Of a stretch of DNA of 22,893 nucleotides, positions 1 to 7,805 are shown one piece after another. Made by a program: the position numbers and the translations under genes. Every line of letters starts with the position of its first letter. The first letter of the stretch is position 1. The notes beneath the pieces were generated by a model. The model was not told where the DNA came from. It did not search any database and saw only the letters and a program-made list of their open reading frames with translations. Origin of the DNA: a virus; IMG/VR virus record IMGVR_UViG_3300008108_003773, positions 1 through 22,893 of that record. One strand, given 5' to 3'.

Positions 1-902
1 TAGGTCTTCTTAACCCTGTTGGTACTGGTGCATCCACTGGTGCTGCTGGTTATAACGTTGGTCAGGGTATGGTTACTGGCGATTCCGAGAACCTCGGCAA
101 TGGCGATGGTAACCAGTTCAACGAGATGGCATTCTCAATCGAGAAAGTTCTTGTTGAAGCAAAGTCAAGAGCACTGAAAGCCGAGTATTCACTAGAACTC
201 GCTCAGGACCTCAAGGCAATCCACGGTCTAAACGCAGAAGCAGAACTTGCTAACATTCTCTCCACTGAGATCCTCGCAGAAATCAACAGAGAAGTTATCA
301 GAACCATCTACAAGGTTGCTGAGCAAGGTGCTGCTGTAAATACTGCTACCGCTGGTGTATTCGACCTTGACGTTGATTCTAACGGTCGTTGGAGCGTTGA
401 GAAGTTCAAGGGTCTACTCTTCCAAATCGAGCGTGATGCTAACGCAATCGCACAAAGAACTCGTAGAGGAAAGGGCAACACCATCCTTTGCTCCGCTGAC
501 GTTGCTTCAGCACTAGCAATGGCAGGTGTTCTCGATTATACTCCTGCACTAAATGCAAACCTCAACGTAGATGATACTGGCAATACTTTTGCTGGTACTC
601 TAATGGGTAAGTTCCGCGTATACATTGACCCATATTCTGCAAACGTATCTGCTAACCAGTACTACGTTGTAGGTTATAAGGGTTCTTCACCTTATGACGC
701 TGGACTATTCTATTGTCCTTATGTTCCTCTCCAAATGGTTCGTGCCGTTGGTGAGAACACCTTCCAACCAAAGATCGGCTTCAAGACCCGTTACGGTATT
801 GTTGCAAATCCATTCGCAGAAGGTAGTGATAAGGGTCTCGGCGCACTCAGACATAACGCAAACCGTTACTACAGAAGAGTACAGGTCAAAAACCTCATGT
901 GA
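1..902 (+). CDS. gp23: Major capsid protein gp23, C-terminal part (5' partial)
   Basis: This is the main structural subunit of the T4-like prohead and mature head. The reading frame is open from base 3 with no start codon needed, so the gene begins upstream of the window. About 299 residues are present, roughly the C-terminal two thirds of a cyanophage gp23. I recognise the family from its late portion: the stretch around TRRGKGNTILCSADVASAL, the YIDPY segment, the YVVGYKG segment, and the end with NRYYRRVQVKNLM. Codons often end in C and the gene is visibly less AT-rich than its neighbours, as expected for the most highly expressed late protein. A strong hairpin terminator follows 22 bases after the stop, and gp3 and uvsY come next, the order I recall for cyanomyoviruses. 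The ATG at 69 is internal and not the start. Confidence 0.95.
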   Translation, partial: GLLNPVGTGASTGAAGYNVGQGMVTGDSENLGNGDGNQFNEMAFSIEKVLVEAKSRALKAEYSLELAQDLKAIHGLNAEAELANILSTEILAEINREVIRTIYKVAEQGAAVNTATAGVFDLDVDSNGRWSVEKFKGLLFQIERDANAIAQRTRRGKGNTILCSADVASALAMAGVLDYTPALNANLNVDDTGNTFAGTLMGKFRVYIDPYSANVSANQYYVVGYKGSSPYDAGLFYCPYVPLQMVRAVGENTFQPKIGFKTRYGIVANPFAEGSDKGLGALRHNANRYYRRVQVKNLM

Positions 903-924
903 TCTATTTCACAACTCTTCTTCA

Positions 925-949
925 GGGTGCCGAAAGGCACCCTTTTTTT
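925..949 (+). terminator. Rho-independent terminator after gp23
   Basis: A perfect 7-bp GC-rich stem (925-931 with 936-942) closes a GAAA tetraloop and is followed by seven T residues. It would end capsid transcripts and insulate the following recombination genes from very strong late capsid transcription. Confidence 0.93.
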
Positions 950-950
950 A

Positions 951-958
951 TCTAAATA
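951..958 (+). promoter_or_regulatory. Possible late promoter (TCTAAATA) upstream of gp3
   Basis: The octamer TCTAAATA differs from the T4 late consensus TATAAATA at one position. It lies just after the gp23 terminator and 20 bases before the gp3 start, which is a sensible place to restart late transcription. AT-rich intergenic DNA can give such a match by chance, so this is a weak call. Confidence 0.4.
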
Positions 959-978
959 TCTAAAAGTAAACTAGTCTG

Positions 979-1542
979 ATGGATAATTTCAACGAGTTTA
1001 ATAATACTATAAAAAATAGAAATTTTCTTTCCACATTAGGATTTAAATTTACTATTACTAGAGCACCTAAAGTTGCTTACTTTAGTAACAATGCAAATAT
1101 TCCAGACTTGACATTGGGTGTTGTTAATCAACCAAACTATTTGACTGATATTCCAGTACCTGGAGATAAGATTGAGTTTGCAGATTTTAGTCTCAGATTT
1201 TTAGTAGATGAGAATTTAGAAAATTATATGGAGATTCAGAATTGGATGAGAGGTCTTGGATTTCCAGAAACATTACAACAAATATATGATCTGCAAGATA
1301 CAAAGTCAAAATTTGAAAATCCACCAAAGTCTCAGATGAATATCTATTCTGATGGAACTTTAGTTGTTTATAATAGTAATCAAAATTATAACTTTGAAGT
1401 AAGATTTAAATCATTATTCCCATATAAATTATCTTCTCTTCAGTTTGATTCAACAACTCCTGATAATCAATATTTTACAGCAGATGTAACTTTTAAGTAT
1501 ATGATGTATAATATAGTAGGTAAGAATGGGCAATCTCTATGA
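979..1542 (+). CDS. gp3: Tail completion/sheath stabiliser, gp3-like
   Basis: This 187-residue protein is close to the T4 gp3 length (about 176). In T4, gp3 caps the tail tube and sheath before head attachment. The central pattern (a PGDKIEF turn, then a LRFLVDENLENY segment and WMRGLGFPE at roughly residues 61-97) is the tail-tube/terminator type of beta-barrel plus helix also seen in gp19-like proteins. The position directly after gp23 and before uvsY matches the cyanomyovirus order I recall. The call rests on length, context and this segment and not on an alignment, so a gp19-type or other tail-tube relative is the main alternative. Its stop overlaps the uvsY start by 4 bases. Base composition is much more AT-rich than gp23. 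Confidence 0.75.
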   Translation: MDNFNEFNNTIKNRNFLSTLGFKFTITRAPKVAYFSNNANIPDLTLGVVNQPNYLTDIPVPGDKIEFADFSLRFLVDENLENYMEIQNWMRGLGFPETLQQIYDLQDTKSKFENPPKSQMNIYSDGTLVVYNSNQNYNFEVRFKSLFPYKLSSLQFDSTTPDNQYFTADVTFKYMMYNIVGKNGQSL

Positions 1543-1976
1543 GTATTGATTTAGAATCTATACAAAGTATGTGGGAAAAAGATTCTAAAATTGACATCGA
1601 CAATTTGCATACAGAATCTTTAAACATATCAGTATTACATGCAAAGTATTTTGATTTATATAATAATATAATTTTGCTGAAGAAAAAGGCAGAACAGCAG
1701 AGAAAGAATATCAGACATGAAAGGTATGAATATTATTCTGGTAAGGCAGATGCAGAAGTGTATCAAGATGATCCTTTTCCTAAAAAGATTAGGGATAAAG
1801 ATACAATGCAAAAATACCTTGATGCTGATGAAAAATTAGTCAACGTTAATCTTAAAATAGACTACTATGAAACTCTCATAAATTATATTGAGAGTATTCT
1901 TAAACAAGTCTCTAATAGGACTTATCATATTAAGAATGCCATCGAATTTATAAGATTCCAGGCAGGTTATGGTTAA
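1539..1976 (+). CDS. uvsY: UvsY recombination mediator
   Basis: UvsY loads the UvsX recombinase onto single-stranded DNA covered by gp32 during strand exchange and recombination-dependent replication. The 145-residue product compares with 137 in T4. It is highly charged and mostly helical, with the family-like pattern of an N-terminal IDLESIQSMWEKDSKID, a central basic stretch (about residues 48-62, with KKKAEQQRKNIRHER) and a long C-terminal helix. The gene overlaps gp3 by 4 bases and uvsW by 8 bases, so the three are probably translationally coupled. The partner recombinase uvsX begins at the far end of the window (22706). Confidence 0.88.
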   Translation: MSIDLESIQSMWEKDSKIDIDNLHTESLNISVLHAKYFDLYNNIILLKKKAEQQRKNIRHERYEYYSGKADAEVYQDDPFPKKIRDKDTMQKYLDADEKLVNVNLKIDYYETLINYIESILKQVSNRTYHIKNAIEFIRFQAGYG

Positions 1977-3441
1977 TAATGCAAATTTGATTATATACAA
2001 ATCAAACGAAGTTTATCTTAAAATTGAAACGGAACCTCATATCGAATATGAACTAAGGGACTATTTTAAATTTGAGGTTCCTAACGCAAAATTTATGCCT
2101 CAGTACAGAAAGAGAAACTGGACTGGGGAGATACATTTATTTGACATGAGAACTAAACAACTCTACATAGGTCTCCTGGATAAATTAATATCTTTTTGCA
2201 ATAATTATAATTATAGTTATGAATTTAAAGATAATAAGTATTATGGACTTCCATTTGAAGTTAATGAAAATATCTCGATGGAAGGGGTAAAGGATTATTT
2301 TTCTTCAATCACACACTTTTCTCCAAGGTCTTATCAACTAGAGGCAGTATATGATGCCCTACGACATAATCGTAAATTATTGATAAGTCCCACTGCGTCA
2401 GGAAAAAGTCTGATGATTTACGCTTTAGTACGTTATTATACGGATAAGAACCAAAAAATTCTGATAGTTGTTCCAACGACCAGTCTTGTAGATCAACTAG
2501 TCGGTGATTTTCGTGATTATGGATGGAATGCTGATTCATATTGCCATAAAATATATTCTGGACGTGAGAAAAGAAATGATATGCCAGTTACTGTAACTAC
2601 ATGGCAATCAATCTACAAACTAGAAAGAAATTTCTTTGAAGATTATGATGTAGTTATTGGAGATGAAGCACACTTATTTAAAAGTAAGTCTCTTATATCT
2701 ATAATGACAAATCTTCATCATGCAAAATATAGATTTGGATTTACTGGAACTTTAGATGGAACACAAACTCATAAGTGGGTTCTTGAAGGATTATTTGGTC
2801 CATCTTATAAAGTAACTAGAACTGCTGAATTAATGGAGAAAGGACATGTATCCAAATTAGATATTAGGTGTCTTGTATTAAAGCATAATCCACAGAAATT
2901 TGAAACCTATGAGGATGAGATTCAATATCTAATTACTCATGAGAAAAGAAATAACTTTATAAAAAATCTTGCTTTAGATTTAAAAGGTAATACATTAATT
3001 CTTTTTAGTAGGGTTTCTACCCATGGAGAACCATTATTTGAAAAAATAAATAGTAGTGTTGGTGAAAATAGAAAAGTATTTTTTGTTCATGGTGGAGTGG
3101 AGACTGAAGAAAGAGAATTAGTACGAAGTATAACAGAGAGAGAAAATAATGCAATCATTGTTGCTTCTTATGGCACTTTTAGCACTGGCATCAATATTAA
3201 AAATCTTCACAATGTAATCTTTGCATCTCCAAGTAAATCTAGAATTAGAAATTTACAATCAATTGGAAGAATATTAAGGAAAGGAAAAAATAAAACTAAA
3301 GCAGTATTATATGATGTTGCAGATGATTGTACTTTTAAGTCAACAAAAAATTATACTTTAAATCATTTAATTGAAAGAATAAAAATTTATAATGAAGAAA
3401 ACTTTAACTATGAAATAATCTCAGTAAATTTAAAACCATGA
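1969..3441 (+). CDS. uvsW: UvsW RNA-DNA/DNA helicase
   Basis: UvsW is a superfamily 2 helicase that unwinds origin R-loops and branched DNA, switching T4-like phages from origin-dependent to recombination-dependent replication. The 490-residue product has an N-terminal accessory domain (about 1-110), then the Q-type motif near SPRSYQLEAV, Walker A at residues 140-147 (SPTASGKS), the DEAH box at 232-235, motif III near FTGT, and the C-terminal helicase motifs YGTFSTGINIK and QSIGRILRKG. All are intact, so the enzyme should be active. It is slightly shorter than T4 UvsW (587 with the revised start). It overlaps uvsY at its 5' end and the following Sm-like gene at its 3' end through an ATGA junction. 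Confidence 0.95.
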   Translation: MVNNANLIIYKSNEVYLKIETEPHIEYELRDYFKFEVPNAKFMPQYRKRNWTGEIHLFDMRTKQLYIGLLDKLISFCNNYNYSYEFKDNKYYGLPFEVNENISMEGVKDYFSSITHFSPRSYQLEAVYDALRHNRKLLISPTASGKSLMIYALVRYYTDKNQKILIVVPTTSLVDQLVGDFRDYGWNADSYCHKIYSGREKRNDMPVTVTTWQSIYKLERNFFEDYDVVIGDEAHLFKSKSLISIMTNLHHAKYRFGFTGTLDGTQTHKWVLEGLFGPSYKVTRTAELMEKGHVSKLDIRCLVLKHNPQKFETYEDEIQYLITHEKRNNFIKNLALDLKGNTLILFSRVSTHGEPLFEKINSSVGENRKVFFVHGGVETEERELVRSITERENNAIIVASYGTFSTGINIKNLHNVIFASPSKSRIRNLQSIGRILRKGKNKTKAVLYDVADDCTFKSTKNYTLNHLIERIKIYNEENFNYEIISVNLKP

Positions 3442-3839
3442 TGGAAGAAGACTTTTATGCTACTGTTAAATTAAAGAATGGAGAAGAACTATTTTCTATA
3501 GTTTCAGCATCTAGAGAAGATGATAAATTATTTTTATTATTAGAAAATCCTGTTACAATAAAGGAAATAAAAATAAGAGATCAATCTACAGGATATAAGG
3601 TAGAACCATGGTTAAAGACAGCTTCTCAAGATATGTTTCTTGTAAACATGGAAGATGTTCTAACTATATCTGAATCTGATGATAGTTACTTTGTTAATAT
3701 CTATAATCAATATTTAAAAAAGTATAGAATAGATAATAATAAAGGTTCTAATGAATCTATTAAAAATAGAAAGATGGGATACATCTCTAATGTATCTGAA
3801 GCTAAAAAGGTATTAGAAAAGATCTTTAAGAGTAGCTAA
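3438..3839 (+). CDS. Sm-like (LSm/Hfq-fold) small phage protein, copy 1
   Basis: This 133-residue protein is probably a divergent member of the Sm-like family found in cyanophages. It starts with the strand pattern YATVKLKNGEELFSIV, followed by an LLLENPVTI segment, a PW motif (about residue 54), and a DVLTIS strand followed by a Y-x2-Y helix. The same order (VKL-x-GE, PW, hydrophobic strand ending near a DP/DD, then a Y-containing helix) recurs in the proteins at 15424, 18863 and 19182. This copy has an extra basic C-terminal tail of about 40 residues. Sm-fold rings bind RNA or DNA, but the role here is not known. The start at 3438 overlaps the uvsW stop; the ATG at 3441 is equally possible. 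Confidence 0.6.
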   Translation: MMEEDFYATVKLKNGEELFSIVSASREDDKLFLLLENPVTIKEIKIRDQSTGYKVEPWLKTASQDMFLVNMEDVLTISESDDSYFVNIYNQYLKKYRIDNNKGSNESIKNRKMGYISNVSEAKKVLEKIFKSS

Positions 3840-3889
3840 ATTAATGTTTGAAACTCTGACAAAGTTATTATACCCCTATTCCAAACATC

Positions 3890-3918
3890 TTGTCAACTTT
3901 TAGTTTAGGTGTTATAAT
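3890..3918 (+). promoter_or_regulatory. Host-type sigma70 promoter (TTGTCA-17-TATAAT)
   Basis: A near-consensus -35 (TTGTCA, 3890-3895) and a perfect -10 (TATAAT, 3913-3918) are separated by exactly 17 bases. Transcription would start near 3925, giving a short leader of about 16 bases before the ATG at 3941. This is the best match to an early or middle promoter read by unmodified host RNA polymerase in this part of the window. It would drive the CxxCxxCC protein, gp55, gp47, DUF3110 and gp46 as one unit. Confidence 0.75.
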
Positions 3919-3940
3919 TTTAATAAGTCTAATTTTCAGA

Positions 3941-4297
3941 ATGAGTGATTTAGAATTTCCATGTACTTCTTGTAATGCTTGTTGTTCACATGTTGACAAA
4001 GCAATTGAGAATGCTAAGAATTCTAATCACCCTGTTTGGAAAGAATCTGGTGAAAGTTTTCCTTACGAATATGATTCAAATGGTAAGTGTGAAAAACTCA
4101 TTGATGGGAAATGTTCTGTCTATGAAGAAAGACCTTTACTGTGTAATGTAAATAAACTTGGAAAACTTCTAGGATTTGATTTAAATCTTTGGCACTATAT
4201 GATTGCTAAATCTTGCAATCAATTAATAGATCAAGATAATTTACCCAAAGAGTATAAAATTAACACTACTAGTATTTTGAATGATATCAATGTCTAA
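3941..4297 (+). CDS. YkgJ-type CxxCxxCC putative metal-binding protein
   Basis: The 118-residue product carries the signature of the zinc/iron-chelating CxxCxxCC family: C8-x2-C11-x2-C14-C15, then a GKC-x6-GKC segment and Y-x2-RP-x3-C further on. Those later cysteines are also typical of the family, whose biochemical role is poorly defined. A longer frame reaches back to a TTG at 3890, but that would place the promoter -35 and -10 inside the gene and add a hydrophobic leader with no family match, so I chose the ATG at 3941. Its 3' end overlaps gp55, so its translation is probably coupled to that of the late sigma factor. Confidence 0.82.
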   Translation: MSDLEFPCTSCNACCSHVDKAIENAKNSNHPVWKESGESFPYEYDSNGKCEKLIDGKCSVYEERPLLCNVNKLGKLLGFDLNLWHYMIAKSCNQLIDQDNLPKEYKINTTSILNDINV

Positions 4298-4769
4298 AGG
4301 AAAAAAGTCAGAGCACTATGTCAATAATAAAGAATTCCTAGAAGCTCTAATCATTTACAAGAAAAAACTAAAAGATGCTCAAGAGAATGGGTTGCAAAAA
4401 CCTATCATTCCAAGGTATATTGGGGAATGCTTTCTTAAGATTGCAACTCACCTTTCATTTAAACCTAACTTTGTAAATTATATCTTTAAAGATGATATGA
4501 TTTCTGATGGTATTGAAAATTGTGTTCAATATGTTCATAATTTTGATCCAGAGAAATCTGATAATCCATTCGCATATTTTACTCAGATTATTTACTACGC
4601 ATTCCTTAGAAGAATTCAAAAAGAGAAAAAGCAATTAGAGATTAAAAATAGAATCCTTGAAAAAAGTGGTTATGATCAAGTTTTCTCTGATGATAATCAT
4701 ATCAATGGACAAAACTACAGCGACTTCAATAGTATAAAAGATAATGTACATTCAAAAATGAGAAGTTAA
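4281..4769 (+). CDS. gp55: Late sigma factor gp55
   Basis: gp55 is the small sigma70-family factor that directs host RNA polymerase to TATAAATA late promoters, working with the sliding clamp as mobile enhancer. The 162 residues compare with 185 in T4. The family-like core is visible: the PRYIGECFLKIATHLS helix, then SDGIENCVQYVHNFDPEKS-type region 2 and the PFAYFTQIIYYAFLRRI helix that contacts the promoter. A second in-frame ATG at 4290 gives a protein starting MSKGKK and is at least as likely a start. The gene overlaps the upstream CxxCxxCC gene and ends 1 base before gp47. Matching late promoters are seen at 8630 and 18753. Confidence 0.92.
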   Translation: MISMSKGKKSEHYVNNKEFLEALIIYKKKLKDAQENGLQKPIIPRYIGECFLKIATHLSFKPNFVNYIFKDDMISDGIENCVQYVHNFDPEKSDNPFAYFTQIIYYAFLRRIQKEKKQLEIKNRILEKSGYDQVFSDDNHINGQNYSDFNSIKDNVHSKMRS

Positions 4770-4770
4770 A

Positions 4771-5820
4771 ATGAAGATTGCAATTATTACTGATCAACAT
4801 TTTGGAGCAAGAAAAAATTCTAAACTTTTTCATGATTTCTTTTTAAAGTTCTACAATGATGTATTTTTTCCAACTTTGGTAAGAGAAGGAATTACTACTG
4901 TTGTAGATATGGGAGATACTTTTGATAGTCGTAAAGGTATTGATTTCTCTGCATTATCTTGGGCAAAAGATAATTATTATGATACCCTACAAAAGATGGG
5001 TATCGTTGTCCATACAATTGTAGGTAACCATACTGCATATTATAAAAATACTAATAATATAAATGCAGTTGATTTATTGCTTCGGGAATATGATAATGTA
5101 ACAGTCTATTCAGAACCAACTGAAGTTCAACTAGGAAATCTTAAAACACTTTTTATACCATGGATTAATGAAGAAAATGAGAAAACTACTTTCAACCTTA
5201 TTAAAAAGACAACTTGCAACTGTGCGATGGGGCACCTTGAACTTGCAGGATTTGCCGCTAATAGACAATGCATCATGGAGCATGGTTATGACCGCAAATT
5301 ACTTGAGAAGTTCTCCCTTGTCTTGTCGGGACACTATCACACTAGAAGCAACCAAGAAAACATTTTCTACATAGGAAATCCATATGAAATTTATTGGAAT
5401 GATGTAGATGATCAAAGAGGGTTTATTATTTTTGATACTGATACTCTTGAGATAACTTATATCGATAATCCTTACAATATTTTCTATAATATTTGCTACG
5501 AAGATACCAATCATCAAACCTTTAATTTTTCACTATACGAAGATAAAATTGTCAAGTTAATCGTTAAAGAAAATACTAATAAGAAACAATTTGAAAAATT
5601 TGTAGATAAACTATATTCCGCAAATGTAGCAGATCTAAAAGTAATTGAAAATTATAATTTTGATGGATGGTATTCTAAAGACTCGATTGATGATTTAGAA
5701 TCTGAAAATACTTTATCGATTCTTAATACATATATTAGAGAATCTGAACATAATTTAGACAAAAATTTATTGTCGGAAATTATTAAAGAGATTTATCAAG
5801 AGTCTTGCGAAATGATTTAA
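4771..5820 (+). CDS. gp47: Recombination endonuclease subunit gp47 (SbcD/Mre11-like)
   Basis: gp47 is the Mn-dependent nuclease half of the gp46/gp47 complex, which resects double-strand ends for recombination and degrades host DNA. The 349 residues are close to T4's 339. All calcineurin-type phosphoesterase motifs are present: D8-x-H10, D46-x2-D49 followed by D52, G85-N86-H87, G154-H155 and G187-H188-x-H190. The C-terminal third is the capping domain that binds the ATPase partner. gp46 follows after one small gene, so the complex is encoded by one operon. Confidence 0.95.
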   Translation: MKIAIITDQHFGARKNSKLFHDFFLKFYNDVFFPTLVREGITTVVDMGDTFDSRKGIDFSALSWAKDNYYDTLQKMGIVVHTIVGNHTAYYKNTNNINAVDLLLREYDNVTVYSEPTEVQLGNLKTLFIPWINEENEKTTFNLIKKTTCNCAMGHLELAGFAANRQCIMEHGYDRKLLEKFSLVLSGHYHTRSNQENIFYIGNPYEIYWNDVDDQRGFIIFDTDTLEITYIDNPYNIFYNICYEDTNHQTFNFSLYEDKIVKLIVKENTNKKQFEKFVDKLYSANVADLKVIENYNFDGWYSKDSIDDLESENTLSILNTYIRESEHNLDKNLLSEIIKEIYQESCEMI

Positions 5821-5821
5821 T

Positions 5822-6091
5822 ATGTACATATTAACAATTCTTGGAGAGGAAGATAGAGGAGCATATTCTGTAACAGATGAATATGGTGAGCAAATTTTAT
5901 ATATCTTTGAAGAAGAAGATGATGCAGTAAGGTTTGCTATGATGCTTGAAGATTCTGGTAGTCCAGAAATGAATGTTGTTGAAGTCGAAGAAGAATTGTT
6001 GTATAATGTATGTGAACTGCATGGATATGAATATGCAGTTATAACCAAAGATGACATTGTAGTTCCACCAAATCAATATGATAGTATTTGA
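5822..6091 (+). CDS. DUF3110 small acidic protein
   Basis: This 89-residue acidic protein matches the pattern I recall for DUF3110, a family of cyanobacterial proteins of unknown function: an N-terminal strand YILTILG, a segment with EYGEQILYIFEEEDDAVRFAMMLE, and a later segment ending in a GYEYAVI-like strand. The strands and the 'FE-ED-DA-RFA-MLE' helix are the family's hallmark. It sits 1 base after gp47 and overlaps gp46 by 14 bases, splitting the usual gp47-gp46 pair. A host origin or a small regulator of the nuclease complex are possible, but nothing in the sequence demonstrates either. Confidence 0.68.
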   Translation: MYILTILGEEDRGAYSVTDEYGEQILYIFEEEDDAVRFAMMLEDSGSPEMNVVEVEEELLYNVCELHGYEYAVITKDDIVVPPNQYDSI

Positions 6092-7805
6092 AAAAATCCG
6101 CTGGAAAAACTTTCTTTCTACTGGTAACCATTTTATAGAAGTTGATTTAAATAAAGTATCAAATACTTTAATTATTGGATCTAATGGAGCAGGTAAGAGC
6201 ACTATTTTAGATGCTCTTACTTTTGTTTTGTTTGGTAAATCTTTTAGAAAAATTAATAAACCTCAATTAGTTAATTCTACTAATGAAAAAGATTGTCTAG
6301 TAGAAATTGAATTTTTCATTGGGTCAATAAATTGGAAAATTGTTAGAGGAATTAAACCTAGTATTTTTGAAATCCATAGAAATGGCGAAGTATTAAATCA
6401 GCAATCGTCATCTGTAGATCAGCAAAAATATTTGGAACAAACCATTCTCAAAATGAATTATAAATCTTTTACTCAGATTGTAATTCTCGGAAGTAGTAAT
6501 TTTGTTCCCTTTATGCAACTTCCAGCACAAGGAAGACGGGAAGTAATTGAAGATCTTTTGGATATAAAAATCTTCTCTACAATGAATTCCTTAATAAAGG
6601 ATAAATTAAAAGAATTCAAAGATGATATTAGAGTTTATGAATTGAAAAAAGAATCTCTAAAGGAAAAAGTAGAGATGCAAAAAAGTTTTATTGAAGAACT
6701 TGAAAATAGGGGAAAGGAAGATATACAAAATAAAAAAATAACATTGTTATCATTAGTTGAAGATATTGGTAATCTGCAAGGAGACAATGAAGAGATCCAA
6801 AAAAATATTTCATCATTGACAGATGATCTTGAAAAAAATTCTGGATCTTCAGAAAAACTTCGTAAACTTGGAAATCTAAAAGGTAAACTCACACAGAAAG
6901 TAAAAACAATTATTGACGAGCATAAGTTCTTTACTGAGAATACCACTTGTCCTACTTGCACTCAAGAAATTGATAACAACTTTAGAGAATCTAAAATATT
7001 AGAATCGAAAGAAAAATCTAAAGAACTTCAAGAAGGTTATACTGAACTTGAAAATGCAATAAAAGAGGAAGAAGAAAGAGAAAAAGTATTTTTGAATATA
7101 TCAAATCAAGTACTTAAATTAAATCAAGAGGCATCAAAAAATAATACTAAAATTTCTGAATATAATAAACAGATTAAAAGAATTGATAATGAAATTAAAG
7201 TATTGGAAAATCAACTAGAAAATAAAAATGAAGAACATCAAAAACTAGATTCATTTCAACAAAATTTAGAATCAACATACACTGATATTGTTGATATGAA
7301 AACCAAAATGGATCATTATGATTTCTGTCAAAACTTATTAAAAGATGGTGGTGTAAAGACAAAAATTATAGATAAGTACCTACCTTTAATTAATCAGCAT
7401 GTTAATAAGTATCTTCAGATGATGGATTTCTTCATTAATTTTTCTTTTGATAAAGAATTTAATGAGAGCATACTTTCTCCAATCCATGAAGATTTTACTT
7501 ATAGTTCTTTTAGTGAAGGAGAAAAACAGAGAATAGATCTATCATTATTATTTGCTTGGCGAGAAGTTGCAAAGTTTAAAAACTCAACTAATACAAATCT
7601 TTTAATTCTTGACGAGATTTTTGATTCTTCTCTAGATGGATTTGGTACAGATGACTTTTTAAAAATTGTTAGGTTTGTTATAAAAGATTCAAATACTTTT
7701 ATTATTTCTCATAAGGAATCTCTACTTGATAAATTTGATAATGTAATTAAATTTGAAAAAAGAAAAAACTTCTCTTATAAAACTGAAATTCAATGTCAAA
7801 ACTAA
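6078..7805 (+). CDS. gp46: Recombination endonuclease subunit gp46 (SbcC/Rad50-like ATPase)
   Basis: gp46 is the ATPase half of the gp46/gp47 end-resection complex. The 575-residue protein (T4: 560) has an N-terminal Walker A at residues 34-42, a coiled-coil arm on each side of a zinc hook (CPTC at 291-294), the ABC signature near residues 479-484 (SEGEKQ), and Walker B ending in D512-E513, followed by a D-loop and a switch histidine in ISHKES. All catalytic elements are intact. The start overlaps the DUF3110 gene and the end overlaps the sulfotransferase by 13 bases. The gene is strongly AT-rich with many Lys, Glu and Asn codons. Confidence 0.95.
   Translation: MIVFEKIRWKNFLSTGNHFIEVDLNKVSNTLIIGSNGAGKSTILDALTFVLFGKSFRKINKPQLVNSTNEKDCLVEIEFFIGSINWKIVRGIKPSIFEIHRNGEVLNQQSSSVDQQKYLEQTILKMNYKSFTQIVILGSSNFVPFMQLPAQGRREVIEDLLDIKIFSTMNSLIKDKLKEFKDDIRVYELKKESLKEKVEMQKSFIEELENRGKEDIQNKKITLLSLVEDIGNLQGDNEEIQKNISSLTDDLEKNSGSSEKLRKLGNLKGKLTQKVKTIIDEHKFFTENTTCPTCTQEIDNNFRESKILESKEKSKELQEGYTELENAIKEEEEREKVFLNISNQVLKLNQEASKNNTKISEYNKQIKRIDNEIKVLENQLENKNEEHQKLDSFQQNLESTYTDIVDMKTKMDHYDFCQNLLKDGGVKTKIIDKYLPLINQHVNKYLQMMDFFINFSFDKEFNESILSPIHEDFTYSSFSEGEKQRIDLSLLFAWREVAKFKNSTNTNLLILDEIFDSSLDGFGTDDFLKIVRFVIKDSNTFIISHKESLLDKFDNVIKFEKRKNFSYKTEIQCQN

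Noticed and set aside
694-963. Plus-strand frame inside and after gp23
   Set aside because: It overlaps gp23 in another frame and runs through the terminator; no coding signal.
1591-1620. TTGACA within uvsY as a promoter -35
   Set aside because: No convincing -10 at 16-18 bases and it lies within coding sequence.
3045-3052. AATAAATA late-promoter-like octamer inside uvsW
   Set aside because: It lies in coding sequence of a very AT-rich gene with no gene start downstream; a chance match is likely.
3890-3940. N-terminal extension of the CxxCxxCC gene from a TTG start
   Set aside because: It overlaps the promoter and gives a hydrophobic leader not found in the family as I know it; ATG 3941 fits better.
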